Notes under the pieces: model-generated
What the model was told of the DNA's origin: nothing
Databases searched by the model: none
The model's input: the letters and a program-made list of their open reading frames with translations, nothing else
Part shown: piece after piece, positions 42,939-53,069 of the stretch
Layout: every line of letters starts with the position of its first letter
Position numbering within the stretch: position 1 is the first letter of the stretch
Assembly: GCA_036362985.1 (NCBI GenBank)
Contig: JAYGXS010000003.1
Coordinates: 42,699,320-42,763,319, forward strand
DNA from: Ligula intestinalis
Lineage: Eukaryota > Platyhelminthes > Cestoda > Diphyllobothriidea > Diphyllobothriidae
Reading direction: 5' to 3'
DNA: 64,000 nt
Made by a program: the position numbers and the translations under genes

Positions 42939-44355
42939 GCGGATGCAACAGTTAAGACTAAGTTTCATTAATGCCGTCACGCTAGAGTGGCCAGGAAACC
43001 CCCTAGAGACTTTCTCTTCGTCGGCGGAGACTGGGATGCCAGGACTGGCCCGTGCGATGAAACCGCGAGAAACGTCATCGGAAAATAGGGACTGGGCCAA
43101 TGTTGTGACAACGGAGAATGATTGGTAACATTTTCTGATCATAATAATCTCGTCGTTACAAACACTCGTTTTCAACACCCCCATCGCCAGTTGCTGACAT
43201 GGCATTCAAACGATGGTCGAACGGCAAACCAGATACACTACATCTTAGTACGCTCAAGGTGGACCACCTCAGTATCCGACAGCCGATCGTTTTGAGGTGC
43301 AGAAGTTGGGTCAGATCATGTACTAGTCCGTGCCCGCTTTAAGCTCCGTTTGTCGAATCGAAGTAAGAAACTGTCCCCAAAAAGTGTCAGCGTTATGGCA
43401 CTATCAAACACAGAAACCCGCATAGCGTTCAACGAAAGTCTCATTGCACGGATCCGAGATCAATCCACTGTTTGCATCGAACCTCCAGATAACGTCGGTA
43501 ATAAAACTTCGCCCGACACTCAGTGGCCACACTTGAGAGACGCGCTAAAATAGGCGATGAATTCGAGCTTGCAGCAACAGGTAGTACCGAGAAAGGACTG
43601 GATCTCCAAAACCACCCTCCATTTCTCGGCACAAGCTAGAATCGCTCGGTTGTAAAACTCAGAGAACTACCACCCATTAAGACGTCAAACTACGCGATCA
43701 GCAAGATGCGACCGTCAGAACCATTGGACCGAGTTTGCTGGCTCCATGGAATCAGCTTCAAACTCTGGTAACTTCCACCAGCTCTATTACCTTTTACGTA
43801 AAGCCACTGGCAAATATAAACCACCTTGCACTACCGTTCAGGATAACTCGGGTCAAGTGATAGCTAATATGGCTGGCAAAATCGATCGATGGCTATCAAC
43901 TGGAATTCCATACGGTAGTGACTTCGAGCCACCTACGAGAACTGAACTGGAATCGGTATTACAACGGCTAAAAGTTCAGAAGGCAGCAGGTGAAGATGGT
44001 ATCCCAGCAGAAGCCTACAAAACGAATTGTTCTGCTGTGACGGAATCACTACGCCGACTGTACTCGACTGTATCGACTACCCCGACTGACTGGTCACTGT
44101 CCATTATTTTACCGATACCGAAACGCGGTGACATGACACTATGCTCAAATTACCACGGCATCAACCTCATAGATATAGCCGCCAAAGTGTTTGCGACCAT
44201 TCTTTCCCGTAGGTTTTCCACTGAGCGCAATCTTCGCACTCGTCCTAACCAAGGAGGATTTCGTCCAGGTAGAGGATGTATTGACCAGATCTTCATTTCA
44301 TGCCGCATACTAGAGCACAGACACCAAAACCAACAAGTACAAGTAAGTAAGTTTA

Positions 44356-45130
44356 TGCACATTGTAAACATCGACATAGGGCAATGCGGGTTGCGAGATT
44401 TTGTTGCATAATCCTTCGCTGCTGTTCACTGCGGATATGGTTCGTATAAGCAGCGGGTCGTGTAGGGCGATGTGGTGGCCATAAACAAACGCAAAGCACA
44501 TACGTGGGGTGTGGGTCGTGAACTTTGTAGGCGTGGGCCCAATACACTGGGGTATAGTTGTGTATGAGGAAGTGCGCGACGTACACACTCCCATAAGTAT
44601 AAGGGATTAAAAAAAGGTGATTGGAGGAAGGCGGGTTTTTTGAGTACAATGCGTAGGCGTATTACGCTGGGACATAGCTGCACCAGTTGGGGTGCAGCAC
44701 GTGGACGGCAAGCAAATGGGGAGGAAGGGGGCGCGACGGTCATAGCGGCCGAAGGCGAAGATATAGCCCAAACGGAATGCGCGAGTTGTGCCCTATGACT
44801 GGGACGCAGAAGGGGGACGAATAGCAAGCTGAGTCGCGGTCGATCGAGACAGGACGGCGGGAAGGGTAAGTGGTTTGTAACAGGGGCTGTAGGCGAAGTC
44901 GAAGGTAGTACGTAAGGCTACGACTGAGGAAGCGGAATGCGTTACGGCCGATACCGATACAGAAGACAAGGGCAAGCTCACAGAGAATGAATAAAACTGA
45001 TCTGTCACATACGTATGCAAGTTTTAGTAACCACAACGACCGATACACCGTATTTATAAATAAGTTATTTTAAACGCTTACTTACAAATTTTCAATATTC
45101 AATTCAATATATTACCCGGAGCGGACGACA
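44356..45130. other. Intergenic, G/C-rich repeat-like stretch
   Basis: Recurrent short words (gtaggcgtattacgctggg, cggaatgcg, gtagtacgtaagg) occur at 44500-44960 and resemble 41877-41960. Frames on the minus strand here are shadows of this composition. No gene recognised. Confidence 0.4.
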
Positions 45131-45310
45131 TGTTCATTTCCCTGACCGTTTTTTCCCCCATTTTTTTAGTCCTCAATCCTGCCTTCAGCGTTGATTACCG
45201 CCACATTCGGTCTTGCCGGAGGGTACCGTGGGAGCCTGGCGCTGCTAACTCACGCTGTTTGCCTTTGTTTTGGGGGAGCCTTCGGTTTGTCGACATTACT
45301 ACTTGCGACA
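45131..45310 (+). repeat. Short 5' LTR of a Ty3/Gypsy element
   Basis: It begins tgttcatttc and ends ttgcgaca (TG...CA), 180 bases. It is followed by attggtgactcc (from 45311), a primer-site-like sequence, and then by gag. A related partial copy lies at 34134-34260. Confidence 0.6.
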
Positions 45311-45399
45311 ATTGGTGACTCCTTCCGAACACATTATTCCTCCAAGTCGTCGATCCAATCAGGTGTTGACTTTTCGACTTCCACGCTTTCTTCTGCATC

Positions 45400-45790
45400 A
45401 TATGTTCATCTGCCTCCATTATTCCGGATTCCGTTACCAAGGATAATGCGTCCTCTATTGCCAGATTTCATTGAACGCCCCCTGAATTTTGGCAAAATGC
45501 GCCTGAACTTTACTTCTTACGCATTGAGGCATCATTCCACTCTGCAAATATTTCGCAGGAGCTCAACAAATCATATAAACTGGTCGAGGCCCTCCCGCTT
45601 ACCATTCTCTCCCAGGTGCAAACCGTCTTAAGTGACCCTCCGTTCTGACATAGGATCCAATTCGATGGAAGATAGGGTGATGGCATTAATTTCAGGCCAG
45701 CAAAGACAGTCGGTGACTTGATTATAAAGATCCTTAAGAAAGCTAATATTGGTGATGTACTGCTAAGTAAAACTGAGATGGCGGGCCTCA
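45400..45790 (+). pseudogene. Gypsy gag remnant
   Basis: After the LTR and PBS the plus strand gives PRIMRPLLPDFIERP. After a frame change within a C run at 45478-45483 come PEFWQNAPELYFLRIEASFH and then LNKSYKLVEALPLTILSQVQ, up to TGA at 45648. The pattern LP.F....PE.WF...EA.F...NI..........V..LP....... is that of the CsRn1-type capsid domain. More gag-like words (KTVGDLIIKILKKANIG) continue to about 45760. It is a decayed, 3'-truncated element. Confidence 0.75.
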
Positions 45791-45856
45791 AGAGGTGAAT
45801 ACTTGTAAGGGGCAGTTAAAGGGGCATAAGTAAGAGGTTTGGGCAACAGATGCCTA

Positions 45857-46222
45857 TGTAGGCCCACACATATACCTCTACTCCCTGCATGCTTTCCTAC
45901 GGAAACGGTGGTTATAGTGTTTTATGGGTGGAGAATTAGGACACGCGGTGGAATATTTTTTAATGAATGCTAAATGCATTTTTATTTTACTGCATTTAGA
46001 AGTGCTGTTGATTGATACCTGTAGAAGCGCCGCGCACACCTTCAATTTACATGCGGAACAACCGCAGCCACGGGAAGCAACTTCGACTACATTTTTTTCA
46101 CCATACACTAAGTTCTAAAAATTCATTTTGCTGCCTATCCTATTTTCCCACCCCTAAAACTCTATAACCACCGTTTTCACAGGAAAAAATGCTTGCACTG
46201 GGGGTATATGAGTGGGCCTACA
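45857..46222. mobile_element. MITE-like element with 75-bp inverted ends
   Basis: 45857-45931 and the reverse complement of 46148-46222 align over 75 bases (gtgggcctaca at the outer side, ataaccaccgttt inside). Weaker similarity continues outward for another 25-35 bases. The interior, about 216 bases, is AT-rich. Frames here (45878-46118) have no motif. Terminal inverted repeats and small size fit a non-autonomous DNA transposon. Confidence 0.7.
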
Positions 46223-46249
46223 TAAGCTACTTTTGCCGAGGTTTGTAAT

Positions 46250-46590
46250 AGGTATCAATAAAAAGTCCTCTGCCTTAAATACAAACAAAAATGCTTAATG
46301 GCTGAATAAATGGCAAGAAGTTCTCTACCAAAAGTGCTAAAGCGATTTTGTGGGGTGTCAGTTTGGCAGTGTAGAAAGTCGAGGGTTGGATGCCCTCGGG
46401 CGTTTGTTGCTGAAGGGCAGTACCTATAACGGGATCGGAGATGTCGGTTACAGTGGTGGGCGAGACATTAGTTGTAGGATGAACTGTAGCCGCAGGAACC
46501 TTTCTGTCACGATTTAAAGCATCTACAGTTGTGTCAGGAAAAAAATTGCGCTTGCTTCCGTTTAAAAGGTTATTGAGAGCTAACATTAAT
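46250..46590 (-). pseudogene. Gypsy RNase H remnant
   Basis: The minus-strand frame gives LNNLLNGSKRNFFPDTT, then DISDPVIGTALQQQTPEGIQ and PSTFYTAKLTPHK, ending with a weak LLVENFLPFI. The pattern D.SD...G..LQQ......P..F.S.KL.P is that of the end of RT and start of RNase H in CsRn1-like elements. The catalytic RT part that should lie between this and the protease at 46700-46790 is missing. Confidence 0.7.
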
Positions 46591-46639
46591 TGAGCGCACT
46601 AAAGGATGAAGAGCCACAAAAAGGAATAATAATAATTTA

Positions 46640-47530
46640 TGCAAACACAATATTGGCTCAACTGCTCAAAGAGAGGCGTAGGTGGGAATAGACTAATGTC
46701 AGCCCCGTGTCCACAAAAAAATTATGACAGGAACTCCTGTCAAATATGTGGACTAAGTGACTTAAAAAACATGGACGGACCAAGTTCGTCACCGTTACTA
46801 GTCGGTAGGGGATATTTCCGAATTGCCTTATAGGAAGAGTGGAAGTGGTGGGCATTGGAACCATAGATGTGATGTTAATAACATAAAACATCAGTTGTAG
46901 TTTGGCCCGGAATTGGAGATCGTGGGAGGCGAGTAATCGATGTACTATGACGCTTGTAGACACGAGTAGCTCGAGGCTGACAAACATCAAGCGCCAGGGT
47001 ATCCACGCGTCTGACGACGTTTGCGATTGTGGGTGTCATTACGGCCTCACTAGAAGAATTAACCGAGATGGACGGTTGGTATTACTTGAATATACAACTA
47101 GTTGTCTCGGCGAGCATTTGCATTGGCGAGGAAAGGGTGTTGTGGCGAATGATCGCGTGTATCGAGGAGGGCAGTCGATGGAGGAAATCTGCTTGTGTAT
47201 GGTGCTGTCTAGCGTTTTTCCATCAGCTAGCTGCTCCAGGTGCTTAAGAAAATGATCGGGCTTCCCATCACCAGTGTCTTCCTCAAAAAGCAAACGCGGG
47301 AGGCGTTTTTGGTGACAGGGGGACATGCGAAAGGAGGGCCTTCTTTAGCGTAGTATAGGGGGCCTCTCTGTGTGAACTGTGTATGATATTGCGAAGGTCT
47401 GTTGCAATCTGCAGTGACAAGCAGCCAAGAAATAATGAAACTCCGTTTCCCCCTCGTAATCTGCCCGAGGGCAAAACATGATTCCATCGTACGCGACGAG
47501 AGCCCGACGTTACCAATCCTCACCGTAGGC
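46640..47530 (-). pseudogene. Gypsy gag and protease remnant
   Basis: On the minus strand, gag starts around 47480 (LQIATDLRNIIHSSHREAPY and TTLKKALLSHV, 47300-47430). It continues in another frame with RLLFEEDTGDGKPDHFLKHL and EQLADGKTLDSTI (47160-47300). The retropepsin motif NFFVDTG lies near 46705-46730, preceded by HLVHIFDRSSCH. Together with the RNase H piece at 46250-46590 this is one decayed CsRn1-like element, with most of RT and all of integrase lost. Several frameshifts are present. Confidence 0.75.
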
Positions 47531-47930
47531 AGGTCGAGGGTGTGAAAGCCGGTGATCGGCTGGCTGCTAGACTGGCCGGCATAATTAGACGTTCGGTCAA
47601 ATGTCAGATAACTAGGCTAGATCCCTGTTGCGGTGGCAGGGGAATTAAAAAGGATGACGTCTGCTGGCCATTAGATCGAACGGGTTAGAATGAAACGTTC
47701 AATGCAATAAAAAATAAGGTCCAAGTTGAAATGATTCAGCAACTAAGCGAAACTCGAGGCACGATTAAGAATTTCGGTCATCAGTATTGGATACGAAGCA
47801 CTCTACCGTGGAATGCCAGATAGAAGCAACCCAATAGTTAAATGCCAGTAAAAATAGCAGAAATAATTTCGCAACTGAGAAAAAAACGCTATTTAGAGGA
47901 AGATGTGATCACTGGAACAAGAATTTTATT
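47531..47930. other. Intergenic, nothing recognised
   Basis: No frame or repeat of note between the Gypsy remnant and the deleted Penelope element. Confidence 0.35.
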
Positions 47931-47934
47931 TTCC

Positions 47935-48402
47935 TGATGTTTCGGATTCTGTCGAGAATACTTACTCATAGGTAACCGTAGGATAATTTGAAATATGCGC
48001 AGATAGGGATGATGCATGCACAGGTTGCACGGCATTTATAGTTCGCAGCGGTCAACCGCATGCATACTATGCCATGTTATCTTTTGATGTCAAGTCCATT
48101 TTTAGTTCTATTCCACAGAACCTGGCAGTTGAGGGTATCCAATTGCGATGAAACGGAGAATTGCCTCGGGCACGCCAAAAACCTCCAACTCCTAAAGTTC
48201 TGCCTCAAGACATACTTTACCTTCAACGGAACCATCTACGAGCAGGTGGAGGGCACGCAGATGGGTTTGCCACGCAGCTGCGTAAGAGCGTTATACCGAC
48301 GCGTTGGTACGCATGCCCTTGACGCTGCGAACTAAAAAATGTCGTGCAATGTGTGCATATATCATCCCTATCTGCGCATGTCTCACATTATCCTACGGTT
48401 AC
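47935..48402 (+). mobile_element. Penelope-like element, internally deleted, with inverted ends
   Basis: The interior on the plus strand has RT motif A (LSFDVKSIFSSIPQNLAVEG, 48078-48137). After a frame change come TYFTFNGTIYEQVEGTQMG (48210-48267) and then directly RSCVRALYRRVGTH. In the neighbouring full copy these last two words are more than 100 codons apart, so the YVDD region is deleted. 47981-48038 is similar to the reverse complement of 48345-48402 (ataccgt-like gtaaccgtaggataat; atgcgcagatagggatgat). Inverted terminal arrangements are common in PLEs. Confidence 0.7.
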
Positions 48403-48404
48403 AC

Positions 48405-50640
48405 ATGATAGAAGAAGGTAAGACGTTCTCTGGGACCAGGAGTGTATTAATCCGACGTTTCGAACTCTCCCGTGAGCTCATTGTCAAGGAATGAAAAAGC
48501 GTACAGCTCACAGTGTAATTAAGTCGGTTCTGCCGGGATTGACCTCTGCCCTCGATCTGCTCGCACAACGCGAAGTAGGCATCTGGAAGCTCGATATGCT
48601 TGTTATTTGAGCCCGCACGTGAATGCCATGCTTCCTGCAGTAGGCGTGAAGTTCGGTCGTCTGACCAGCCCAGTATTCGCACGCGTTCGATGTCGAAGCT
48701 GTGCCCCGGCGTGGATGCGTGGGCGCCACCAGGGAAAGCGTGTCGTTCCGTTGCACGGCAAGTTCATGCTGGTGCGTTCTCGTGAGAACCTGTTTGCCAG
48801 TTTCACAAGCATAGTTGGCTTGACACCAAAGACAGTCAATACGGTAAATAACACCGTACTTTTGGTAAACCGGTACTGGGTCCTTGGGGCGCATAAGTTA
48901 CCTGCAGATTGTTGCTTCCGGTCTGTGAGCAACGCCAATCCCAAATTCGCTGACCAGTCGAGCGAATTCTTCAGAAACACCAGCAATATAGGTATTGCTC
49001 GCCAGCGTGTTGGTTCTAACTGTCTCGTTGGTTTTCTTTGTTTGGCTCCTCACCTGCATTTTTCGACGAATGCGCCAGGATAGCCATTAATAGTGAAAAG
49101 TTTCCGCAGATACTAGACCTCGGCCTTCTTGTCGGCTGGTTCGCTGCAGTGGGTTTCTACACGGCGATATAGCGTTCGCACGTGGCTACGTTTGTGCGAG
49201 ATGGAATGGTTGCTGAGGTAACTCAGGATGCGAGAAGGATTTGTCGCCTTCCTGTTAACTGTTGTTTTGAGTTCACCACCGTCTTTTCTGCACACCAGCA
49301 CGTCGAGGAGCGGCAACTGGCCATCTTTTTCTCCCTCCATCGTAAACTGGATGTCGGGGAAGATCGAGTTCAGAGTCTCTGTGAAATCCCCAATCTTGTC
49401 TCGAAGAATGATGACAAACGTGTCATCAACATACCGAACCCACAATCGTGGTCGATAGTGTTCGAAAGCCAGTTCCTCCAGTCGTTGTAGTACTGCTTCG
49501 GCAATCAGGCCAGATAACGGCGACCCCATTGGTGTACCTTTTACTTGTTCATACACTACTACATTGAAGGTGAAAAAGGTGCTCAAACAGTGGTTCAGGA
49601 GTCCAATGCGATGCCTTATTTTGAGTTTCGTGTCCGTCTCGTTGTATTTCTCTTCTAACAGGGTTTGGATGGTTTCAACCGCAAAATGTTGCGGTATTGG
49701 GGTGAAAAGTGAGGTCACATCGAAAGATACCATCACTTCGTGAGGTGTTAGTTGAATACCCTGTAGCTTTTGTGTGAATTGTTCAGCTGAGCTAATGGTC
49801 GTTGCAGACCCCTGGGTTAGAAATTTGAGACGTTGAAACAACCACTTGGCTAGACCAAATGTTGGGGTGCCTCTGAGGGAAACGATCGGTCGTAGGGGGA
49901 TTCCTGGTTTGTGGACCTTGAGAAGGCCATAGCATCTTGGGAGCGCTGCATCCTTTGGTTTTATCTATTGCCAGTCAAACTGTGTTATGGTTTTTGACTT
50001 CCGGAGGCTTGTCAGATCCTTGTCGATGCTGCCTATTAGCATCTTCATCGCGTCACCTTCCCGAGGTATGTAGGCAGTCCTATCGCCTAAAAGGGTCCCG
50101 ACTTTGTTGACGCAGTCCTGCTTGTTTAAAATGACTGTCGACTACCCTTTGTCGGCTGGAAGAATGACAATGTTTGCGTCGGAATTAAGTGTCTGCAATG
50201 CTTCGCTTTCTGTTTCTGAGAGCATCTTGCGTTTTTTGTGGGACATCAGTCTGGAGGATATTCGCTATCGTAGGAGATTTCGGCTTTCTTCTGGAATTGG
50301 AGCCTCACGAATGATAGATTCTGCAGCCGCAATGAAGTCGACCGGATCGGTATCCATGGTATTGAAACAAGCGTCATAACCCAGGTCTCTTTTCTGCTCT
50401 GCTGCCAGTTGTTTCGAGGATAGATTGCGTATGATATTGGCGTGGCAGAGGTTCGCATTCTTTTCACTCAAAGTGGAAAATTTATGCGTCAGTTTAGTGT
50501 AACGCACATCGCGAATGCGTCTGGCGTTGAAAGATATTGCATGATGAAGATCATTTGTCAGCGCTTCTCGAGGATTATTGAGCATTTGGCTTACTTTTTT
50601 TCGATTACTGCATTGCTAATCCAGGACTGTCACCTACGCT
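48405..50640 (-). pseudogene. Penelope-like element, nearly full length, RT plus GIY-YIG endonuclease
   Basis: Minus strand, in order: N-terminal region (RDVRYTKLTHKFSTLSEKNA and DPVDFIAAAESII, 50265-50585); AYIPREGDAMKMLIGSID (near 50010-50070); AALPRCYGLLKVHKPGIPLR (near 49890-49950); RT core 49113-49841 with VSFDVTSLFTPIPQ, VKGTPMGSPLSGLIAEAVLQ, WVRYVDDTFVII and LPLLDVLVCR; linker; and GIY-YIG endonuclease (KYGVIYRIDCLWCQANYACE near 48790-48860). PLE RT is related to telomerase and the endonuclease nicks target DNA. A TAG near 49965 and frame changes near 49100 and 48900 break the ORF. The RT catalytic Asp residues are intact. Confidence 0.9.
48452..48490 (-). ncRNA. Hammerhead-like motif in the Penelope terminal region
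   Basis: On the minus strand: ttgacaat, stem gagctc/gagttc with loop acggga, then gaaac and gtc. The second core and the cleavage triplet are kept. The first core (ctgacaa-like) departs from ctgatga. Hammerhead motifs in PLE terminal repeats are known. Confidence 0.5.
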
Positions 50641-51110
50641 TGTGCTAGTACAATGCAGCCGACAAAGAAAATTTGCAGGCAAACGCAAGTGGACTCTAAC
50701 ATTGATCGAAGGACTGCTGTTTTACCGTTTCATAAAACAAGTACAATGTTTTACGAGCCGGCCGACCGAACTACCAGAATCTCATGGTTTACTGCTTGAA
50801 TGGTATAGCACTACAGGAAGTGAACGCGCAGACGGACTTCGGAATGTAGATCACAAACTTGCTTAAACCCTGGCTGCACTGTTCAAAAGTAGCCCAGTCG
50901 GCGTTGCCAGACCTGTACCTTGTCCAGCGGACTTTATCTGCCATTGATGAACACTGGTTCGATAAAGTCTTTCGAGCCTCTATGTTGTAGGAACTGGAGC
51001 TCGCTATATGAACTTGGTGACTATGGGCCACGCAAGACCTCAGCACCATCGAAAAGATTCCACCAAACATGTGACCTAACAGAGCTGAGTACCTTATAAA
51101 ACGCTTGTAT
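50641..51110. other. Intergenic, possibly PLE 5' flank
   Basis: No motif seen; short frames only. Confidence 0.3.
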
Positions 51111-51119
51111 TATATTGAT

Positions 51120-51365
51120 CTATTCCTTCTGAGTTACTGGCAGCTACGAGTTACCGGATACAAACATCCCGTGTCCTGCGCGGTCAGGACTGCTGCCTTG
51201 CACCTGGTGACTTCTGCGAGTAAGCAACCGTCAACCTTAGAAACAGCAGAACGATCGAAGCTTGTAATGTTCTGCTACTGGATGAGGTTATACCCGACTC
51301 CATTGAGGCCTTTAAAAGGAAGTTGGATCAGTATAGCGGTGTGCACTATAACACGGTCGGACCTC
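51120..51365 (+). pseudogene. LINE ORF2 C-terminal remnant
   Basis: The plus strand has LRVTGYKHPVSCAVR near 51145-51190 and VIPDSIEAFKRKLDQY near 51288-51340. These are the last conserved words of CR1-like LINE proteins (KL......, then LP..V..A.SI.AFK..LD). The element is otherwise absent. Confidence 0.5.
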
Positions 51366-51585
51366 TGTTATCTTGCCAAACACATTACAAAGTACTATTA
51401 TCACAGCGTTGCTAGCTATTTTTTAAGCAAAATTTATTGAATTCTTTGCTGCGTCAAATTCATCATTTCTGCATGCTGGAATTCACCTTTGTACTTGCAG
51501 GCACTTGAGGGCATACTTATTTCTCGGTTGCACCCTCGTGCTCAAACTAACTGTACTACATCACACGAAAGAGTGTATGCATATC

Positions 51586-51766
51586 TATAAGTGCAAAGGC
51601 TAAGACGGTTAACCCTAACAGCACCAATCTTCCAGGCCCGGTTCCTTAGGAGATGGGCGAAGTCTTGGGAAGGCAGAGTAGAAGGAACAATATATTTTTT
51701 ACAGAAGAGTTAGCGGGAAAGTTGCCAATAGGTCTTGCAGGACGTCCGACCGTGAGGCCGTGCTTG
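51586..51766 (-). repeat. Truncated LTR, same family as the short LTR element at 6968-8523
   Basis: It aligns with 8018-8200 (caatcttccag, ccggttccttaggaga, ttacagaagag, ggtcttgcagg, all in the same order). It contains the block that is deleted from the LTR at 6968-7361. No primer site adjoins, so it is a 3' LTR remnant or solo piece. Confidence 0.7.
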
Positions 51767-51950
51767 TGCCGTGAACACTGCAGATCGCTCGTTGACCTGT
51801 ATATGCTTGGCCATTTCCATGGATTATTCTTATGTTGCCTTTTGGAATTTTGATTTAATGACGTAATTTGTACAAAAGTGATTTGAAGGGTGTACACTTA
51901 TACTTATCCCAAATAAACTAGACATCAAAAGGAGATGGCTCGTGTGATAA

Positions 51951-52373
51951 TGTAGTGGGAACTGCCGGTCAACGCCCTCCATCGCTTTGTCCGGCGTCAT
52001 TGTTCAACGCCAGCTGCCTCAAGGTCATCCAATACCTCAATCAGCGCTTCCAGTCGCACTGACCTGTAGAAACCTGATCTACTTCCACTTGGACACACAG
52101 GTGCGTCTAGGTTCTTGCGGCTACGCAAGCACCACTCGAACAAGTCCGTTTTTCCCTACTCTCAGCCACCAGATGTCACTTAAGACCACGGCACTCCAGC
52201 GGAATTACGTATGCTCCGAAGTCCAATTTCTCTACATCTATTCTCCGTTCCTTTGTGTACACAGTAAACTATCCTATCTACTCTGGCCTTCCCAAGACTC
52301 TCCCATCTCCTCAGGAACCGGGCCTGGAAGATTGTTGCTGTTAGGGTTAACCATCCTAGTCTTAACTCCTATA
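51951..52373 (+). repeat. 5' LTR of a CsRn1-like Gypsy element
   Basis: It starts tgtagtggga and ends ctcctata like the LTRs of the short element. Its last about 80 bases are close to the reverse complement of 51590-51665. Directly after it comes a primer site. No gag follows within the next 500 bases. Confidence 0.7.
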
Positions 52374-52393
52374 ACTGGCGACCCCGACGTGAT
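52374..52393 (+). other. Primer binding site (tRNA-Trp type)
   Basis: actggcgaccccgacgtgat directly follows the LTR end. It is the form known for the CsRn1 family, complementary to the 3' end of tRNA-Trp. Confidence 0.75.
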
Positions 52394-52920
52394 CTGAACA
52401 CGCAACCTTCTATAGTACCTCCCATAATAGCACTAGCGATTCTCGAAGCGGTTAACTGACCGGTTTTTGCTTTCACTCTCGTAGAAAGTCAATTTTAAGG
52501 CTTGATGATATCATCCTAACAGATACTGCTACTAATTTTACTGGCAGGCCTGATAACACTGCTGTAGCTAGCAAATCCTGTTTGAACTTCCCCCTGAGAA
52601 TGTCCCGGGTTTATGTTCGTGAAAATCAGTTTGCAGTAAAAAAGGTACGGTGGTGTGGTTTTCTTAAGTACACTTCCGAGATTAGGTTGCGCACTACGGC
52701 CTTGGTTTTTTGGGTGAGGAAGGAGTCAGCCATTACGATAGACGCAATGACTGTGGGCCTAAAATATGTGTTGAGTGGGAAGTCAGGAATGAGGTTTTAG
52801 ACCATGGACAAGTTAGTTTCGGACTTATGGTTAGGTTTCTCAGTTAGTGAGCTAGTTTGAGTTAACGTTGCAATAACCATTGGCTAGATATTCAATGAAT
52901 AACCTAGTTAAAAGTAGCAT
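52394..52920. other. Intergenic, nothing recognised
   Basis: One 72-codon plus-strand frame (52582-52800) without motif; no gag downstream of the LTR and primer site. Confidence 0.35.
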
Positions 52921-53069
52921 ATACTTACTTTTACTTGTACTTGTAACGGCATTCACCTCGGGCGGGTTGAGCCGGAATCAGTTTTGACGTTGACTGCATC
53001 ATGAATCACAGCTGTCCAGGCGCGTCGATCTTGCGCCTGTTCACACGAGAGCACCATCCATTCACGGTT

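Larger units (their letters stand above)
41999..44355 (+). pseudogene. RTE-type LINE, divergent copy, internally deleted
   Basis: The plus strand carries an apurinic endonuclease (VVCLSEVRLPDSG at about 42520-42560; FVGGDWDARTGPCDE near 43017-43055; WHSNDGRTANQIHYILVRSR near 43203-43262; GSDHVLVRARFKLRL near 43311-43355). It also has the first part of the RT (KAAGEDGIPAEAYK, ILPIPKRGD, GINLIDIAAKVFATIL, PNQGGFRPGRGCIDQIF; 43746-44325). Similarity to the complete copy at 52925-56210 stops at the residues before motif A, and the sequence jumps at about 44335 to acaagtacaagtaagtaagt. That matches the 3' tail of the other copy, so the catalytic half is deleted. A 3 x 90-bp tandem repeat and a 154-bp tandem duplication further disrupt it. 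Confidence 0.85.
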
